This document shows positions 1-9,280 of a DNA stretch of 64,000 bases, piece by piece. The stretch comes from Acinetobacter dispersus (GTDB taxonomy: Bacteria; Pseudomonadota; Gammaproteobacteria; Pseudomonadales; Moraxellaceae), in contig NZ_CP041970.1 in NCBI RefSeq assembly GCF_009884975.1, positions 3,286,001-3,350,000 on the forward strand, in the 5' to 3' direction. Made by a program: the position numbers and the translations under genes. Numbering within the stretch: position 1 is the stretch's first letter; every line of letters starts with the position of its first letter. Under the pieces are notes generated by a model. The model had not been told where the DNA came from, searched no databases, and worked only from the letters and a program-made list of their open reading frames with translations.

Positions 1-1670
1 TGGTCAGCGGCACGAATTGCATCTTCATCATGCTCAACGACCAATACGGTATTACCTAGATCACGTAGGCGAATCAGAGTTTGTAATAAGCGATCATTAT
101 CACGTTGATGTAGACCAATCGAAGGTTCATCCAGTACATACATTACGCCCATTAAACCTGCACCAATTTGTGAGGCCAGACGAATACGTTGCGCTTCACC
201 GCCTGAAAGGGTTTCGGCTGAACGTGCCAAGCTGAGATAGTTCAGGCCAACGCTGACCAGAAAGTGTAAGCGCTCACGAATCTCTTTAAAGATTTTATCG
301 GCGATTTCACCTTTGGCACCTTCAAGATTTAGGTCTTGATAATAGTGTTCAGCATCACCAATCGACATTTTAGTGATTTGTGCAATGGTCTTGTCTTTGA
401 CCCGCACATGGCGTGAGATTTCATTGAGACGTGAGCCACCGCAAGCATCACATGCTGCATTGGATAAGTATTGCGCTAAATCATCACGCACATAATTCGA
501 TTCTGTTTCGCGGTAGCGACGTTCTAAATGCGGCAAAATCCCTTCAAAGGCTTGCACACGACTGTGTTTACGACCACGTTCATCGATATAGCTCAGATCA
601 ATTTTCTCTTTACCTGTGCCTTGCAAGAATTTTTTCTGAGTGTCTTTATCTAGACTATTCCAAGGTTGATCGAGATCAATACTGAAATGATCCGCGACTT
701 TTTGCAGCATGGTGTAGTAATACGGACGTTGTCGATCCCAACCACGAATTGCACCTTGGCTGATTGAAATTTCAGGATTTGGAATCAGTTTATCGGAACT
801 GAAATGGCTACGTGTTCCTAAACCATCACAGACTGGGCAGGCACCAAACGGGTTATTGAATGAGAATAGACGTGGTTCAAGTTCAGCCACGGCACGATCA
901 CATTCTGGGCAAGAATGTTTTGCTGAAAAAACACGTTCAGGATGTTCGCCATTCATCCACGATAGCACTGCAATATCACCGCCTAGACGTAATGCAGTTT
1001 CAAACGATTCTGCGATACGGTTACCGAGATCATCACGCACTTTAAAACGATCGACGACGACTTCAATGGTATGTTTCTTCTTTTTGTCTAGCTCAGGTGG
1101 AGTATCGATATCAATGATTTCACCATCGACACGCGCACGCACAAAGCCTTGGCCTTGCAGCTGTTCAAACAGTTGAGTGTATTCACCTTTACGCTCACGG
1201 ACTACAGGAGCGAGCAACATCAGTGCAGTGCCTTCTTCAAGGCTTTTTACTGCATCAACCATTTCTGAAATGGTTTGTGCCACCATCGGCAGATCATGTT
1301 CAGGGCAGTAAGGTGTACCGACACGGGCATAGAGCAAACGTAAATAGTCGTAAATTTCAGTAATGGTACCGACGGTTGAACGAGGGTTATGACTGGTCGA
1401 CTTTTGCTCAATCGCAATTGCAGGGGAGAGACCTTCAATTGAATCGACTTCTGGTTTTTCCATTTGTGACAGGAATTGACGAGCATAGGCCGAAAGTGAT
1501 TCGACATAGCGACGTTGACCTTCGGCATACAAGGTATCAAAAGCCAGTGATGATTTACCAGAGCCAGAAAGTCCCGTAATCACCACAAACTTGTCACGTG
1601 GAATATCGAGTGACACATTTTTTAAATTATGGGTACGTGCGCCTCGAATACGGATATGACTTTGACTCAT
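1..1670 (-). CDS. uvrA: UvrABC excinuclease subunit A, N-terminal part (runs off the left edge)
   Basis: DNA-damage recognition ATPase of nucleotide excision repair; it loads UvrB at lesions. The reading frame is open from the ATG at 1670 to the window edge, giving about 556 of the usual ~940 residues. The start reads [20 protein letters not shown], followed by the Walker [20 protein letters not shown] and [16 protein letters not shown]. Farther on are a CPEHD segment, the zinc-binding CPEC/CPVC region, the first ABC signature [16 protein letters not shown] and the Walker [15 protein letters not shown]. It is transcribed away from the TetR operon, with about 240 bp of shared upstream DNA. The C-terminal ABC half lies outside the window; nothing seen suggests it is broken. 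Confidence 0.97.
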   Translation of the reverse strand, partial: MSQSHIRIRGARTHNLKNVSLDIPRDKFVVITGLSGSGKSSLAFDTLYAEGQRRYVESLSAYARQFLSQMEKPEVDSIEGLSPAIAIEQKSTSHNPRSTVGTITEIYDYLRLLYARVGTPYCPEHDLPMVAQTISEMVDAVKSLEEGTALMLLAPVVRERKGEYTQLFEQLQGQGFVRARVDGEIIDIDTPPELDKKKKHTIEVVVDRFKVRDDLGNRIAESFETALRLGGDIAVLSWMNGEHPERVFSAKHSCPECDRAVAELEPRLFSFNNPFGACPVCDGLGTRSHFSSDKLIPNPEISISQGAIRGWDRQRPYYYTMLQKVADHFSIDLDQPWNSLDKDTQKKFLQGTGKEKIDLSYIDERGRKHSRVQAFEGILPHLERRYRETESNYVRDDLAQYLSNAACDACGGSRLNEISRHVRVKDKTIAQITKMSIGDAEHYYQDLNLEGAKGEIADKIFKEIRERLHFLVSVGLNYLSLARSAETLSGGEAQRIRLASQIGAGLMGVMYVLDEPSIGLHQRDNDRLLQTLIRLRDLGNTVLVVEHDEDAIRAAD

Positions 1671-1878
1671 AAATACATCTCAATAAGCTGAATATGAAAA
1701 CGTGTATATGATAGCGATTTAAAATCGTTCAAGTGGTATAAAAATAATTAAAACGACAAATTGTGACGGTTAATGAACTGGTTCACATTTATCTCACGCT
1801 AAGCGCCTAGTATTTTTAGCATTCAATGCCTCAGATTACCATGTAAAAATTGATCACTTATTAAAATAGATATTTTAC

Positions 1879-1893
1879 TAGACGACTGGTCTA
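1879..1893. promoter_or_regulatory. Palindromic operator ahead of the TetR-family gene
   Basis: Perfect inverted repeat TAGAC-N5-GTCTA (TAGACGACTGGTCTA), centred about 29 bp before the ATG at 1915. Sites of this kind are typical of NemR/AcuR-like TetR repressors, which usually repress themselves and the downstream reductase. Autoregulation of the 1915-3923 operon is inferred from position and symmetry only. Confidence 0.65.
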
Positions 1894-1914
1894 ATATTGA
1901 TTTATAGTGTGGCT

Positions 1915-2517
1915 ATGAAACGATCAAATAAAAGTGAAGCCACTCGACAGCACATTCTCGATACCAGCTTTGAATTGGTATTACGTAAAGGTTTTGTTGG
2001 TGTTGGCTTGCAAGAGATTCTTAAGGCTTGTGATGTCCCGAAAGGGTCGTTCTACCATTATTTTGCTTCTAAAGAGGCATTTGGTTGTGCCTTACTTGAA
2101 CAGTACATGGCGGATTATAAAATCCGTGTTGAGCGGCTTTGGCAGCAGACCGAACAAAATGCTTATGCGCGTTTGATGGCGTTATGGCAGGCATGGATTG
2201 ATGATCCTGTGTATGGCAGTTGGGCGGAGAGTTGTCTGATTGTGAAATTGGCCGCTGAGGTTTCGGATTTATCTGAAGACATGCGCCAAATTCTCAACTT
2301 AGGTGTGCATCGATTGACTCAACGCGTGGCGTTGTTACTGGAAGAAGGGCAACGACAAGGCTCGATTCCTACCCATCTTGACCCACTCAAAACAGCTCAG
2401 GTGATGTATCAATTGTGGTTGGGTGCCGCCTTGATGACCAAGTTGGCTCAAGACAAAGCACCACTACATTTAGCTTTAGAAACCACTCAACAACTGCTCC
2501 AACCGATTAAGGAATAA
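1915..2517 (+). CDS. TetR/AcrR family transcriptional regulator (NemR/AcuR-like)
   Basis: One-component repressor of 201 aa. The N-terminal helix-turn-helix is clear: SEATRQHILDTSFELVLRKG, then GLQEILKACDVPKGSFYHYF. The C-terminal half (SWAESCLIVKLAAEVSDLS) resembles the ligand domain of NemR/AcuR-type regulators that sense reactive electrophiles. A TTG at 1897 opens the same frame, but the ATG at 1915 is preferred because it starts MKRSNKSEATR directly before the HTH. The next gene starts 3 bp after its stop, so it is co-transcribed with the dehydrogenase. The inverted repeat at 1879-1893 is the likely self-operator. The inducer is unknown. Confidence 0.88.
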   Translation: MKRSNKSEATRQHILDTSFELVLRKGFVGVGLQEILKACDVPKGSFYHYFASKEAFGCALLEQYMADYKIRVERLWQQTEQNAYARLMALWQAWIDDPVYGSWAESCLIVKLAAEVSDLSEDMRQILNLGVHRLTQRVALLLEEGQRQGSIPTHLDPLKTAQVMYQLWLGAALMTKLAQDKAPLHLALETTQQLLQPIKE

Positions 2518-2520
2518 AAC

Positions 2521-3498
2521 ATGCAAAGTATTATCCATCATAGTTTTGGTGAACCCGTCGATGTGTTGCAGTTGGGTGATATGCCTCAGCCTGAGCCGAA
2601 AGCAGGTGAAGTTCGTATCAAGATGATTATGTCTCCAATCCATAATCATGATGTTTGGACCGTACGTGGTAGCTATGGTTATAAACCAACCTTGCCTGCG
2701 ATTGGTGGTAGCGAAGCGGTGGGTATCGTCGATGCAGTGGGTGACGGTGTTGATACAAGTAAATTAGGACAGCGCGTTGCGGTCGCAGGGGTACATGGCA
2801 GTTGGGCAGAATATTTTATCGCGCCAGCAGCAAGTATCATTCCTTTAAATGATGCGATTGATGATCAGACCGCAGCGCAGCTGATCGGGATGCCGATCAG
2901 TGCTTTGATGTTACTCGATTTTGTAAACGTACAAGCAGGTCAATGGCTGATTCAAAATACGGCAAATGGCGCGGTAGGAAAAACGGTTGCCATGATTGCC
3001 CAAGCGCGCGGACTGCAAGTGATTAATCTGGTGCGCCGTAGTGATGCAATTACGGAAATGCAGGCATTGGGGATTCAGCATGTGGTCGCGACGGATCAGC
3101 CAGATTGGAAGCAACAAGTTAAAGCGATACATGCCGATCAGCCATTAATTGCTGGGGTAGATTCAATTGGTGGCAGTGCTAGCGGGGAAATGTTGAATCT
3201 ACTCAGTGAAAATAGTCTATTGGTTTCGTTTGGTAGTATGACTGGCGAGACTATGCAGATCTCATCGGGTGATCTGATTTTTAAACAAGCCACGGTTAAA
3301 GGTTTCTGGGCCAGTGTGGTCAATAAGGAAATGCCAGCGGAACGTAAAAAGGCTTTGTTTGTGGAATTACTAACACTTGCGACGCAGAAAAAACTGGTTC
3401 TACCTGTTGAAGGTGTTTTTGGTTTTGATCAGATCGAAGCCGCGGCATTGAAAGCAACTCAAGGCGCGCGTCAAGGTAAAGTGTTGTTAAAGCCATAA
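2521..3498 (+). CDS. Zinc-binding-dehydrogenase family (MDR) NADPH-dependent enoyl/quinone reductase-like protein
   Basis: Medium-chain dehydrogenase/reductase of 325 aa. The N-terminal GroES-like fold shows SPIHNHDVWTVRGSYGYKP and LPAIGGSEAVGIV, as in 2-enoyl thioester reductase (MECR/ETR) and quinone-reductase branches. The cofactor domain contains NTANGAVGKTVAMIAQARG, a variant nucleotide-binding glycine motif. No structural zinc cysteines are visible, consistent with the zinc-free enoyl/quinone reductase subgroup. It lies directly behind the TetR gene and before a DUF1304 gene, a common set-up for electrophile- or quinone-responsive detoxification operons. The substrate cannot be read from the sequence. 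Confidence 0.85.
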   Translation: MQSIIHHSFGEPVDVLQLGDMPQPEPKAGEVRIKMIMSPIHNHDVWTVRGSYGYKPTLPAIGGSEAVGIVDAVGDGVDTSKLGQRVAVAGVHGSWAEYFIAPAASIIPLNDAIDDQTAAQLIGMPISALMLLDFVNVQAGQWLIQNTANGAVGKTVAMIAQARGLQVINLVRRSDAITEMQALGIQHVVATDQPDWKQQVKAIHADQPLIAGVDSIGGSASGEMLNLLSENSLLVSFGSMTGETMQISSGDLIFKQATVKGFWASVVNKEMPAERKKALFVELLTLATQKKLVLPVEGVFGFDQIEAAALKATQGARQGKVLLKP

Positions 3499-3569
3499 CT
3501 GTAAGCATACTGGGTCAGTTTTGCGACTGATCCAATCAAATTCAAACACAATAAAAAGGAAAAAATCGT

Positions 3570-3923
3570 ATGTTAGGACAAGTACTGATCGGTTTGATTG
3601 CAGTATTGCATGTTTATATTTTGGTGCTGGAAATGTTTTTATGGGACAAGCCCTATGGTTTAAAGGCCTTTGGTAATAGTCTGGAAAAAGCACAACTGAC
3701 CAAAGTGTTGGCACAAAATCAGGGGCTGTATAATGGTTTTCTTGCAGCGGGTCTATTCTGGTCATTATTAGCACCTGCAACATATGCTATTGCGATTGCC
3801 AATTTCTTTTTGGGCTGTGTATTGATTGCAGGGATTTACGGTGGACTCACTGCGAGTAAAAAGATTATCTATATTCAGGCTGTGCCTGCATTGATTGCTT
3901 TAATCGTGGTGAATGTTTTTTAA
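3570..3923 (+). CDS. DUF1304 family small membrane protein
   Basis: A 117-aa protein with about four hydrophobic segments, beginning MLGQVLIGLIAVLHVYILVL. The block EMFLWDKPYGLKAFG followed by AQNQGLYNGFLAAGLFW is the DUF1304 signature. A ribosome-binding site (AAAAAGGAAAAA) lies just upstream. It is the third gene of the TetR operon, 71 bp behind the dehydrogenase, and is followed by a terminator at 4022-4044. Function is unknown; it probably acts in the inner membrane. Confidence 0.85.
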   Translation: MLGQVLIGLIAVLHVYILVLEMFLWDKPYGLKAFGNSLEKAQLTKVLAQNQGLYNGFLAAGLFWSLLAPATYAIAIANFFLGCVLIAGIYGGLTASKKIIYIQAVPALIALIVVNVF

Positions 3924-3994
3924 GCGAGCAATAAAAGTAGGCATTTAATCTGATTTATGCTTTAATGCGCTCAGTTTGAGATGAGCCTCATACA

Positions 3995-4017
3995 GTATAT
4001 CGAACGATACGATATAC
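3995..4017. repeat. Inverted repeat before the operon terminator
   Basis: GTATATCG-N7-CGATATAC, a perfect 8-bp inverted repeat in the gap 3924-4229. It sits immediately before the terminator hairpin. It could be an extra RNA hairpin or a protein site; no other feature is seen in this gap apart from the terminator. Confidence 0.5.
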
Positions 4018-4021
4018 GACT

Positions 4022-4044
4022 AAGCCCCTATATGGGGCTTTTTT
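4022..4044 (+). terminator. Rho-independent terminator of the TetR/dehydrogenase/DUF1304 operon
   Basis: Stem AAGCCCC / GGGGCTT with loop TATAT and a following T run. Confidence 0.85.
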
Positions 4045-4229
4045 ATGTCTCAAGGAAAATCTCTTGTGCTGCCCACATCTTGATAGAGAGCAAGACTGGG
4101 AATTATGGATAAAGGACTGCCACAAGTTGCCATTTTTGGTCATCATGTGTGAATAAAATCAAAAAACATCTTCTGGAATTTAAAATAAAAAGATTAAAAT
4201 TAATAAGATAAAGAAAATGAGCAATAATA

Positions 4230-4964
4230 ATGTTAAGAAAAATCATGTTATTCGGATGTGGATTGTTTTTTTGTTTTGGGGTGGCAGCACAAGAGACAAA
4301 AATTCTTGGATTTGATCAGGTTTTTAATTTAAATCATGATGAGCTTTATGAATTAGAGCTGCAAAATCTAAATCCAAGCTCTCAATTGTGGACTGCTTTT
4401 TATTTAATTGGTGTTCCAAAATCTGCAGCAATGAATACTAAAGCTGATTTTGTAATTAGTGGTGAGGGCGTTATTAATAAAGATCATCCTGCTAATCCAA
4501 CAGAGGTTGTAAGTTTAGTCGCCAATAATTTACCAGCACGACAAAACTATTCTTTTAAAGAGTTTGATGATTTGGTTGAAGAAATCGAAGATCAAACGGG
4601 AAAGAAAATACAAGACCCAGTATTGGGTGACGCGAGTAATGTTCGTGTTTATGGTCAGATTATTGATTGGATTCCTGAATATAATTTACAAAAGCCCGCT
4701 AAAATTAGTTTTGGCATTGCAAACCAGCAAGATTTTGAAATCAAGGCTGCTTATTTGGTGATAGGGGAAGGGGAAAAAACACCACAAATAATAGCACTGA
4801 ATATTCATCAAAAAATGGATGCTGAACAAGTGCAGAATTCTTTCCAAGAGAAAAGTCGTAGTCATGAATTGAGTTTTGCCCGTTTCGAGGCTAAGTTTCT
4901 TATTTTTTTAGTGATTATCGCGGCAACCATTTTTCTCAATTGGGGGAAATGGCGTAGGAATTAA
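4230..4964 (+). CDS. Hypothetical exported protein with C-terminal membrane anchor
   Basis: A 244-aa protein of unknown function. Residues 1-20 form a signal peptide (MLRKIMLFGCGLFFCFGVAA). The body is acidic and mostly soluble, and a helix near residues 222-238 (FLIFLVIIAATIFLNW) is followed by KWRRN, giving a periplasmic domain held in the inner membrane with a short positive cytoplasmic tail. No known domain is recognised. It stands alone between two terminators and converges on tenA. Its lower GC and surrounding A/T-rich DNA suggest an accessory gene. Confidence 0.75.
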   Translation: MLRKIMLFGCGLFFCFGVAAQETKILGFDQVFNLNHDELYELELQNLNPSSQLWTAFYLIGVPKSAAMNTKADFVISGEGVINKDHPANPTEVVSLVANNLPARQNYSFKEFDDLVEEIEDQTGKKIQDPVLGDASNVRVYGQIIDWIPEYNLQKPAKISFGIANQQDFEIKAAYLVIGEGEKTPQIIALNIHQKMDAEQVQNSFQEKSRSHELSFARFEAKFLIFLVIIAATIFLNWGKWRRN

Positions 4965-4993
4965 ATATTTGCATCAGCTTTTATGTGTGATGT

Positions 4994-5020
4994 AAAAGGA
5001 GGGCTTTTCCCTCCTTTTTT
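4994..5020. terminator. Bidirectional terminator between the exported protein and tenA
   Basis: Stem AAAGGAGGG / CCCTCCTTT with loop about CTTTT. It has a T run on the + side and an A run before the stem, so it can serve both convergent genes. Confidence 0.85.
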
Positions 5021-5043
5021 ACAAGCGAATGGATCAGGATAAT

Positions 5044-5712
5044 TTAATCTAAGCCTAACCATTGGCGTTGTTGATAAGCGCTGTCCCAGAATAACCATTC
5101 TAGTTTTGCACCCATGGTATAAGCCGCATGCATTTTGGCTAAAGTATCTTCATCACAGCGCGCAGCCACTTTATCAACCGTCGCAATCACATTACGCACT
5201 GCTGTATTAAACTCCTCACCTGCATAAGTATCGATCCATGCTTGGTAAGGATTGTTAGCAACGGATTGGCTGACAATATCTTTACCCACTTCGGCATAAA
5301 TCCAGAAACATGGCAGTAATGCTGCCAGAATGACAGGGTAGCTTTCTGACCAAGCAGTTGCTGTCAGAAAAGAGGTGTAATGATGGCAGGCAAGGGTGAG
5401 TGGCGTGCTTTCAAACTCAGTTTTGCTGATCTCAAATTCCTGCATAAAGTCACTGTGCAAACTGCGTTCCACAATAATGGCGATTTTTGCTGCTTCGGAA
5501 AATTGAATCACATCATCAGCTTCATAAGCTTTTGCCGCAGCCACAGCAAGGGCACGACCATAAGCCAATAAGTAATGCGCATCTTGAATCACATAATGAC
5601 AAAAGGCTTCACGGTCTAATGTGCCCGCTGCAAGTTCTTGATTAAATGGGAGTGCTAATATTTTTTGATATAAATCTTGATTACGTTGCCAAACATCTTG
5701 AGAAAACGTCAT
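5044..5712 (-). CDS. tenA: Thiaminase II / aminopyrimidine aminohydrolase (TenA family)
   Basis: Hydrolyses aminopyrimidine breakdown products of thiamine so that the HMP moiety can be salvaged. The 222-aa length is usual. Family residues are visible: Asp in HYVIQDAHYL, the nucleophile Cys in LLPCFWIYAEVG, YQAWIDTYAGEEF, and the C-terminal Glu in GAKLEWLFWDSAY. It is a single-gene unit facing the exported protein across a shared terminator. No TPP riboswitch-like element was recognised in the DNA between it and the DUF475 gene. Confidence 0.93.
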   Translation of the reverse strand: MTFSQDVWQRNQDLYQKILALPFNQELAAGTLDREAFCHYVIQDAHYLLAYGRALAVAAAKAYEADDVIQFSEAAKIAIIVERSLHSDFMQEFEISKTEFESTPLTLACHHYTSFLTATAWSESYPVILAALLPCFWIYAEVGKDIVSQSVANNPYQAWIDTYAGEEFNTAVRNVIATVDKVAARCDEDTLAKMHAAYTMGAKLEWLFWDSAYQQRQWLGLD

Positions 5713-5884
5713 GGATTAAACCTATTAAAGCAAGCCGAAAAGAAATCTGTCAGCACTATAACAGAGTCTTGCAGTGATAATTTTTTCTTCAAAATAAGTG
5801 CAACAATCTTTTGTCTATTTCAACTAAAACTCGCCTACAATAGACGCATTTTTATAACCCTACGATTTGAATAAAAGGTTGCTC

Positions 5885-6967
5885 ATGAAGCATTTCCGTT
5901 TCTCAATATTTTTTACGGTAGTGTGCTTAGCACTATCTGCCTACTGGGGCTATACACATGGTCCTGAAGCAGGCGTAGCAACCATGCTGAAAGCATTGAC
6001 GATTACAGCAATTTTAGCAGTGATGGAAGTTTCTTTATCATTTGATAATGCGGTTGTAAATGCGTCGGTACTACGTGGTTGGGATCATTTCTGGAAGATG
6101 ATCTTCTTAACGGTTGGTATCTTGATAGCCGTATTTGGCATGCGTTTAATCTTCCCTGTGGTGATTGTGGCTGTGACCGCGGATATGGGCATGATTGAAG
6201 TGGCTAAATTGGCACTGAATGATCCGAAAACCTATTCAGAGCGGTTAATGGCACATCATGCTGAAATTGCAGCATTTGGTGGAACTTTCTTGTTGTTGGT
6301 ATTCCTGAACTTCTTCTTTGATGATGGTAAAGAAACCCATTGGTTTAAATGGTTAGAAGCGAAACTGGCGCATTTGGCTAGCGTGCCTGCAATGTCTGTT
6401 TTCCTTGCCTTGATCGCGATGATTATTATGGCTGCAAACGTAGAGGAATCAGCTCGTTTGGCCGTAACTATGGCAGGAATCTGGGGCATCGTAGTGTATA
6501 TCGGTGTACAAGTGCTGAGTCATTTGTTAGGTGGTGAACCTGAGGTTGATGAGAATGGCAATGCAGTGACCCATGACTCCAATGGTGCAGCTACAGGCGT
6601 GGTGAAAGCAGGTTTTGGTGGTTTCCTTTACCTTGAAGTACTTGATGCATCCTTCAGTTTTGATGGTGTGATCGGTGCCTTTGCTATTACTAGTGATGTC
6701 GTGATCATCATGCTAGGTCTGGCAATTGGTGCGATCTTCGTTCGTTCGATGACCATTTATTTGGTTGAGAAAGGCACTTTGGATGCCTATATCTTCTTAG
6801 AACATGGTGCGCATTATGCGATTGGTGCCTTGGCATTCATCATGATTGCCAGTGGTACAGGCTTACACGTACCAGAAATTGTGACGGGTCTGATCGGTGT
6901 GGCCTTTATTGTTTGGGCTGTGATTGCCTCAATCCAATATAGCAAGCGTGAACAACACAGCTCTTAA
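5885..6967 (+). CDS. DUF475 / TerC-superfamily integral membrane protein
   Basis: Multi-pass membrane protein of 360 aa. It carries the paired motif of the TerC/DUF475 group: EVSLSFDNAVVNASVL early and LEVLDASFSFDGVIGAFAI late, whose acidic residues within helices suggest metal-ion handling. A cytoplasmic or periplasmic loop near residues 215-235 is Gly/Asn/Asp-rich. A TTG at 5867 opens the frame, but the ATG at 5885 has AAAAGG at a good distance and starts MKHFRFSIFF. A strong terminator follows. Relatives are linked to metal homeostasis and tellurite resistance; no ter cluster is nearby, so the role is open. Confidence 0.88.
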   Translation: MKHFRFSIFFTVVCLALSAYWGYTHGPEAGVATMLKALTITAILAVMEVSLSFDNAVVNASVLRGWDHFWKMIFLTVGILIAVFGMRLIFPVVIVAVTADMGMIEVAKLALNDPKTYSERLMAHHAEIAAFGGTFLLLVFLNFFFDDGKETHWFKWLEAKLAHLASVPAMSVFLALIAMIIMAANVEESARLAVTMAGIWGIVVYIGVQVLSHLLGGEPEVDENGNAVTHDSNGAATGVVKAGFGGFLYLEVLDASFSFDGVIGAFAITSDVVIIMLGLAIGAIFVRSMTIYLVEKGTLDAYIFLEHGAHYAIGALAFIMIASGTGLHVPEIVTGLIGVAFIVWAVIASIQYSKREQHSS

Positions 6968-6999
6968 GCTTGTTTTCAGCTTGGTCAGCTAGTGTAAAT

Positions 7000-7028
7000 A
7001 AAGGAGCGATTATCGCTCCTTTATTTTT
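7000..7028 (+). terminator. Rho-independent terminator after the DUF475 gene
   Basis: Ten-bp stem AAAGGAGCGA / TCGCTCCTTT, loop TTA, then ATTTTTTC. Confidence 0.9.
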
Positions 7029-7125
7029 TCTCCGAAGAAAGATTGTGTTTTTCATGATCTAACTTACAACCTTTGCAGGCGAATGGCTTATAATTCGCTG
7101 AGCCAGTTATAGTGTCTTATCAACA

Positions 7126-8487
7126 ATGAATGCTTTAGAACGCCGTTCAACCTTTGCTTTAAGTAGCATTTTTGCCTTGCGCATGTTGGGCTTGTTCATG
7201 ATTATTCCTGTGTTTTCAGTCGCAGGGCAATCCTATCAATACGCGACGCCAGCCTTAATTGGTCTTGCGGTTGGGGTATATGGCTTAACCCAAGCAATTT
7301 TACAGATTCCGTTTAGCTTATTGGCTGATCGGTTTAGTCGTAAGCCTTTGGTGGTTTTGGGCTTATTGTTATTTGCAATTGGTGGTGCAATCGCAGGTTT
7401 ATCTGACACGATTTATGGCGTGATTATTGGTCGTGCGATTGCTGGTGCTGGTGCGGTATCGGCTGTGGTAATGGCTTTACTGGCCGATGTGACCCGCGAA
7501 GAACAGCGTACCAAAGCTATGGCAGCGATGGGCATGAGTATTGGCTTATCTTTCGTGGTGGCATTCAGTTTAGGACCATGGCTAACCAGTTTAGTCGGCA
7601 TTTCGGGCTTATTTTTTGTGACAACGATTATGGGCTTGGCTGCGATTGCAATGCTATTGTTGGTACCTAAAGTCACGCGACACCATCGAAATTATCAGCA
7701 AGGTTATCTGAATCAGCTCAAGCAAGTCATCCAAATGGGCGAGTTAAATCGTCTGCATGTCTCTGTCTTTGCGCTGCATTTATTGCTGACTGCGATGTTT
7801 ATTTATGTGCCTTCACAGCTCATTGAATATGCAGGCATTCCATTGGCAAAGCATGGTTTAGTCTATTTACCATTATTGGTAATCAGCCTGTTTTTTGCTT
7901 TTCCAAGCATTATCATCGCGGAAAAATATCGCAAAATGCGCGGCATTTTTCTCACAGCAATTGCAGGGATTATCGGTGGCTTACTGATCCTGATTTTTGG
8001 CTATGAATCAAAATATGTTTTATTAGCTGGATTAGGCCTGTTCTTTATCGCATTTAATGTGATGGAAGCCTTATTGCCATCTTGGTTATCGAAAGCAGCA
8101 CCGATCCAATCTAAAGCCACAGCAATGGGTGTCAATGCTAGCAGCCAGTTTTTGGGTGCGTTCTTTGGCGGGACCTTGGGTGGGCAGCTTTTGATGCTAC
8201 AGAATACTGCGCTCGGGTGGAGTGTGCTTACGGGGATTGCTATAATATGGCTGCTGATTAGTTTTGGTCTGGCTCAGCCGAGATATTTGTCTTCTATTGT
8301 GTTGCCTTTACCTCAGGCGATACAAACAGATGAATGGACTTCAAAACTGTTGGCGATTCGTGGTATTGAAGAAGTCGTGGTGATGCCAGAACAGCAAGTT
8401 GCGTATATTAAAGTCGATAAACAGAGCATTGATGATGCCGGGCGACAAGATTTAACGCACTTGATTGGCAAAGAGGTAGCCATTTAA
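7126..8487 (+). CDS. MFS transporter, YajR-like with C-terminal soluble domain
   Basis: A 453-aa major facilitator with 12 predicted helices. The motif A segment LADRFSRKPLVVLG lies between helices 2 and 3, and GRAIAGAGAVSAVVMAL is in helix 4. After the last helix (about residue 390) comes a ~65-residue soluble tail (TSKLLAIRGIEEVVVMPEQQ, YIKVDKQSID), matching the ferredoxin-like YAM domain that sets YajR apart from ordinary drug exporters. It lies 51 bp before ssb on the same strand. The substrate is not known for the family. Confidence 0.88.
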   Translation: MNALERRSTFALSSIFALRMLGLFMIIPVFSVAGQSYQYATPALIGLAVGVYGLTQAILQIPFSLLADRFSRKPLVVLGLLLFAIGGAIAGLSDTIYGVIIGRAIAGAGAVSAVVMALLADVTREEQRTKAMAAMGMSIGLSFVVAFSLGPWLTSLVGISGLFFVTTIMGLAAIAMLLLVPKVTRHHRNYQQGYLNQLKQVIQMGELNRLHVSVFALHLLLTAMFIYVPSQLIEYAGIPLAKHGLVYLPLLVISLFFAFPSIIIAEKYRKMRGIFLTAIAGIIGGLLILIFGYESKYVLLAGLGLFFIAFNVMEALLPSWLSKAAPIQSKATAMGVNASSQFLGAFFGGTLGGQLLMLQNTALGWSVLTGIAIIWLLISFGLAQPRYLSSIVLPLPQAIQTDEWTSKLLAIRGIEEVVVMPEQQVAYIKVDKQSIDDAGRQDLTHLIGKEVAI

Positions 8488-8538
8488 TCATAACTCTTAT
8501 AAAGTAAAACGTAGAAATATATAGGATGAAGACAGCTA

Positions 8539-9120
8539 ATGCGTGGTGTGAATAAAGTTATTTTAGTAGGTACTTTAGGTAAAGATCCGGAAACAAAAAC
8601 TTTTCCAAATGGTGGATCATTAACTCAATTCTCGATTGCGACAAGTGAATCGTGGATGGACAAAAGTACAGGTGAGCGTAAAGAGCAAACAGAATGGCAC
8701 CGTATCGTGTTACATAACCGTTTAGGTGAAATTGCGCAGCAATATCTGCGTAAAGGCTCAAAAGTGTATATCGAAGGTTCATTGCGTACCCGTCAATGGA
8801 CAGACCAAAATGGTCAAGAGCGCTACAGCACTGAAATTCGTGGCGATCAAATGCAAATGCTCGATAGCCGTCAACAAGGCGAGCAGAGCGGTGGTGACTT
8901 TAACCAACCTCGTTTTAATAACAATAATAACCAAGGTGGCGGTTACCAAAATACAGGCTATAACAATAACAACAATCAAGGTGGTTATGGTCAAGGCGGT
9001 GGCAATCAAGGCAATTATGCGGGTAGCCCTCAAGCAGGTAATGGTTTTAATACACCAAAAGCTGCACCACAACCAGCTGCAGCAGCACCTGCGGATTTAG
9101 ATGACGATTTACCGTTCTAG
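8539..9120 (+). CDS. ssb: Single-stranded DNA-binding protein
   Basis: A 193-aa SSB. The N-terminal OB fold starts [18 protein letters not shown] and includes [21 protein letters not shown] flexible Gly/Asn/Gln-rich linker (about residues 115-170) follows, and the protein ends in the acidic tip DLDDDLPF that recruits replication and repair partners. The length and intact tip show a functional gene. It may be read through from the MFS gene as well as from its own promoter. Confidence 0.97.
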   Translation: MRGVNKVILVGTLGKDPETKTFPNGGSLTQFSIATSESWMDKSTGERKEQTEWHRIVLHNRLGEIAQQYLRKGSKVYIEGSLRTRQWTDQNGQERYSTEIRGDQMQMLDSRQQGEQSGGDFNQPRFNNNNNQGGGYQNTGYNNNNNQGGYGQGGGNQGNYAGSPQAGNGFNTPKAAPQPAAAAPADLDDDLPF

Positions 9121-9280
9121 TACACCCTAGAGACCATGGTTTGTTAAATTTTATAAAATTAATTTTAATAAACAATGTGTTATTGGAAATAAGTTTACAG
9201 CAATTACAAGTAATTCTGTAAACTTTTTTTCTGCTCAAATAAACATATTTGATACCTAGAGGGAGTCGCTATTACTCAAT

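Noticed and set aside
5713..5884. TPP riboswitch ahead of tenA
   Set aside because: The leader is short and the CTGAGA-type core of the THI box is not present.
8779..9072. Long ORFs antisense to ssb
   Set aside because: They are shadows caused by the repeated Gly/Asn linker codons of ssb; no protein-like composition.
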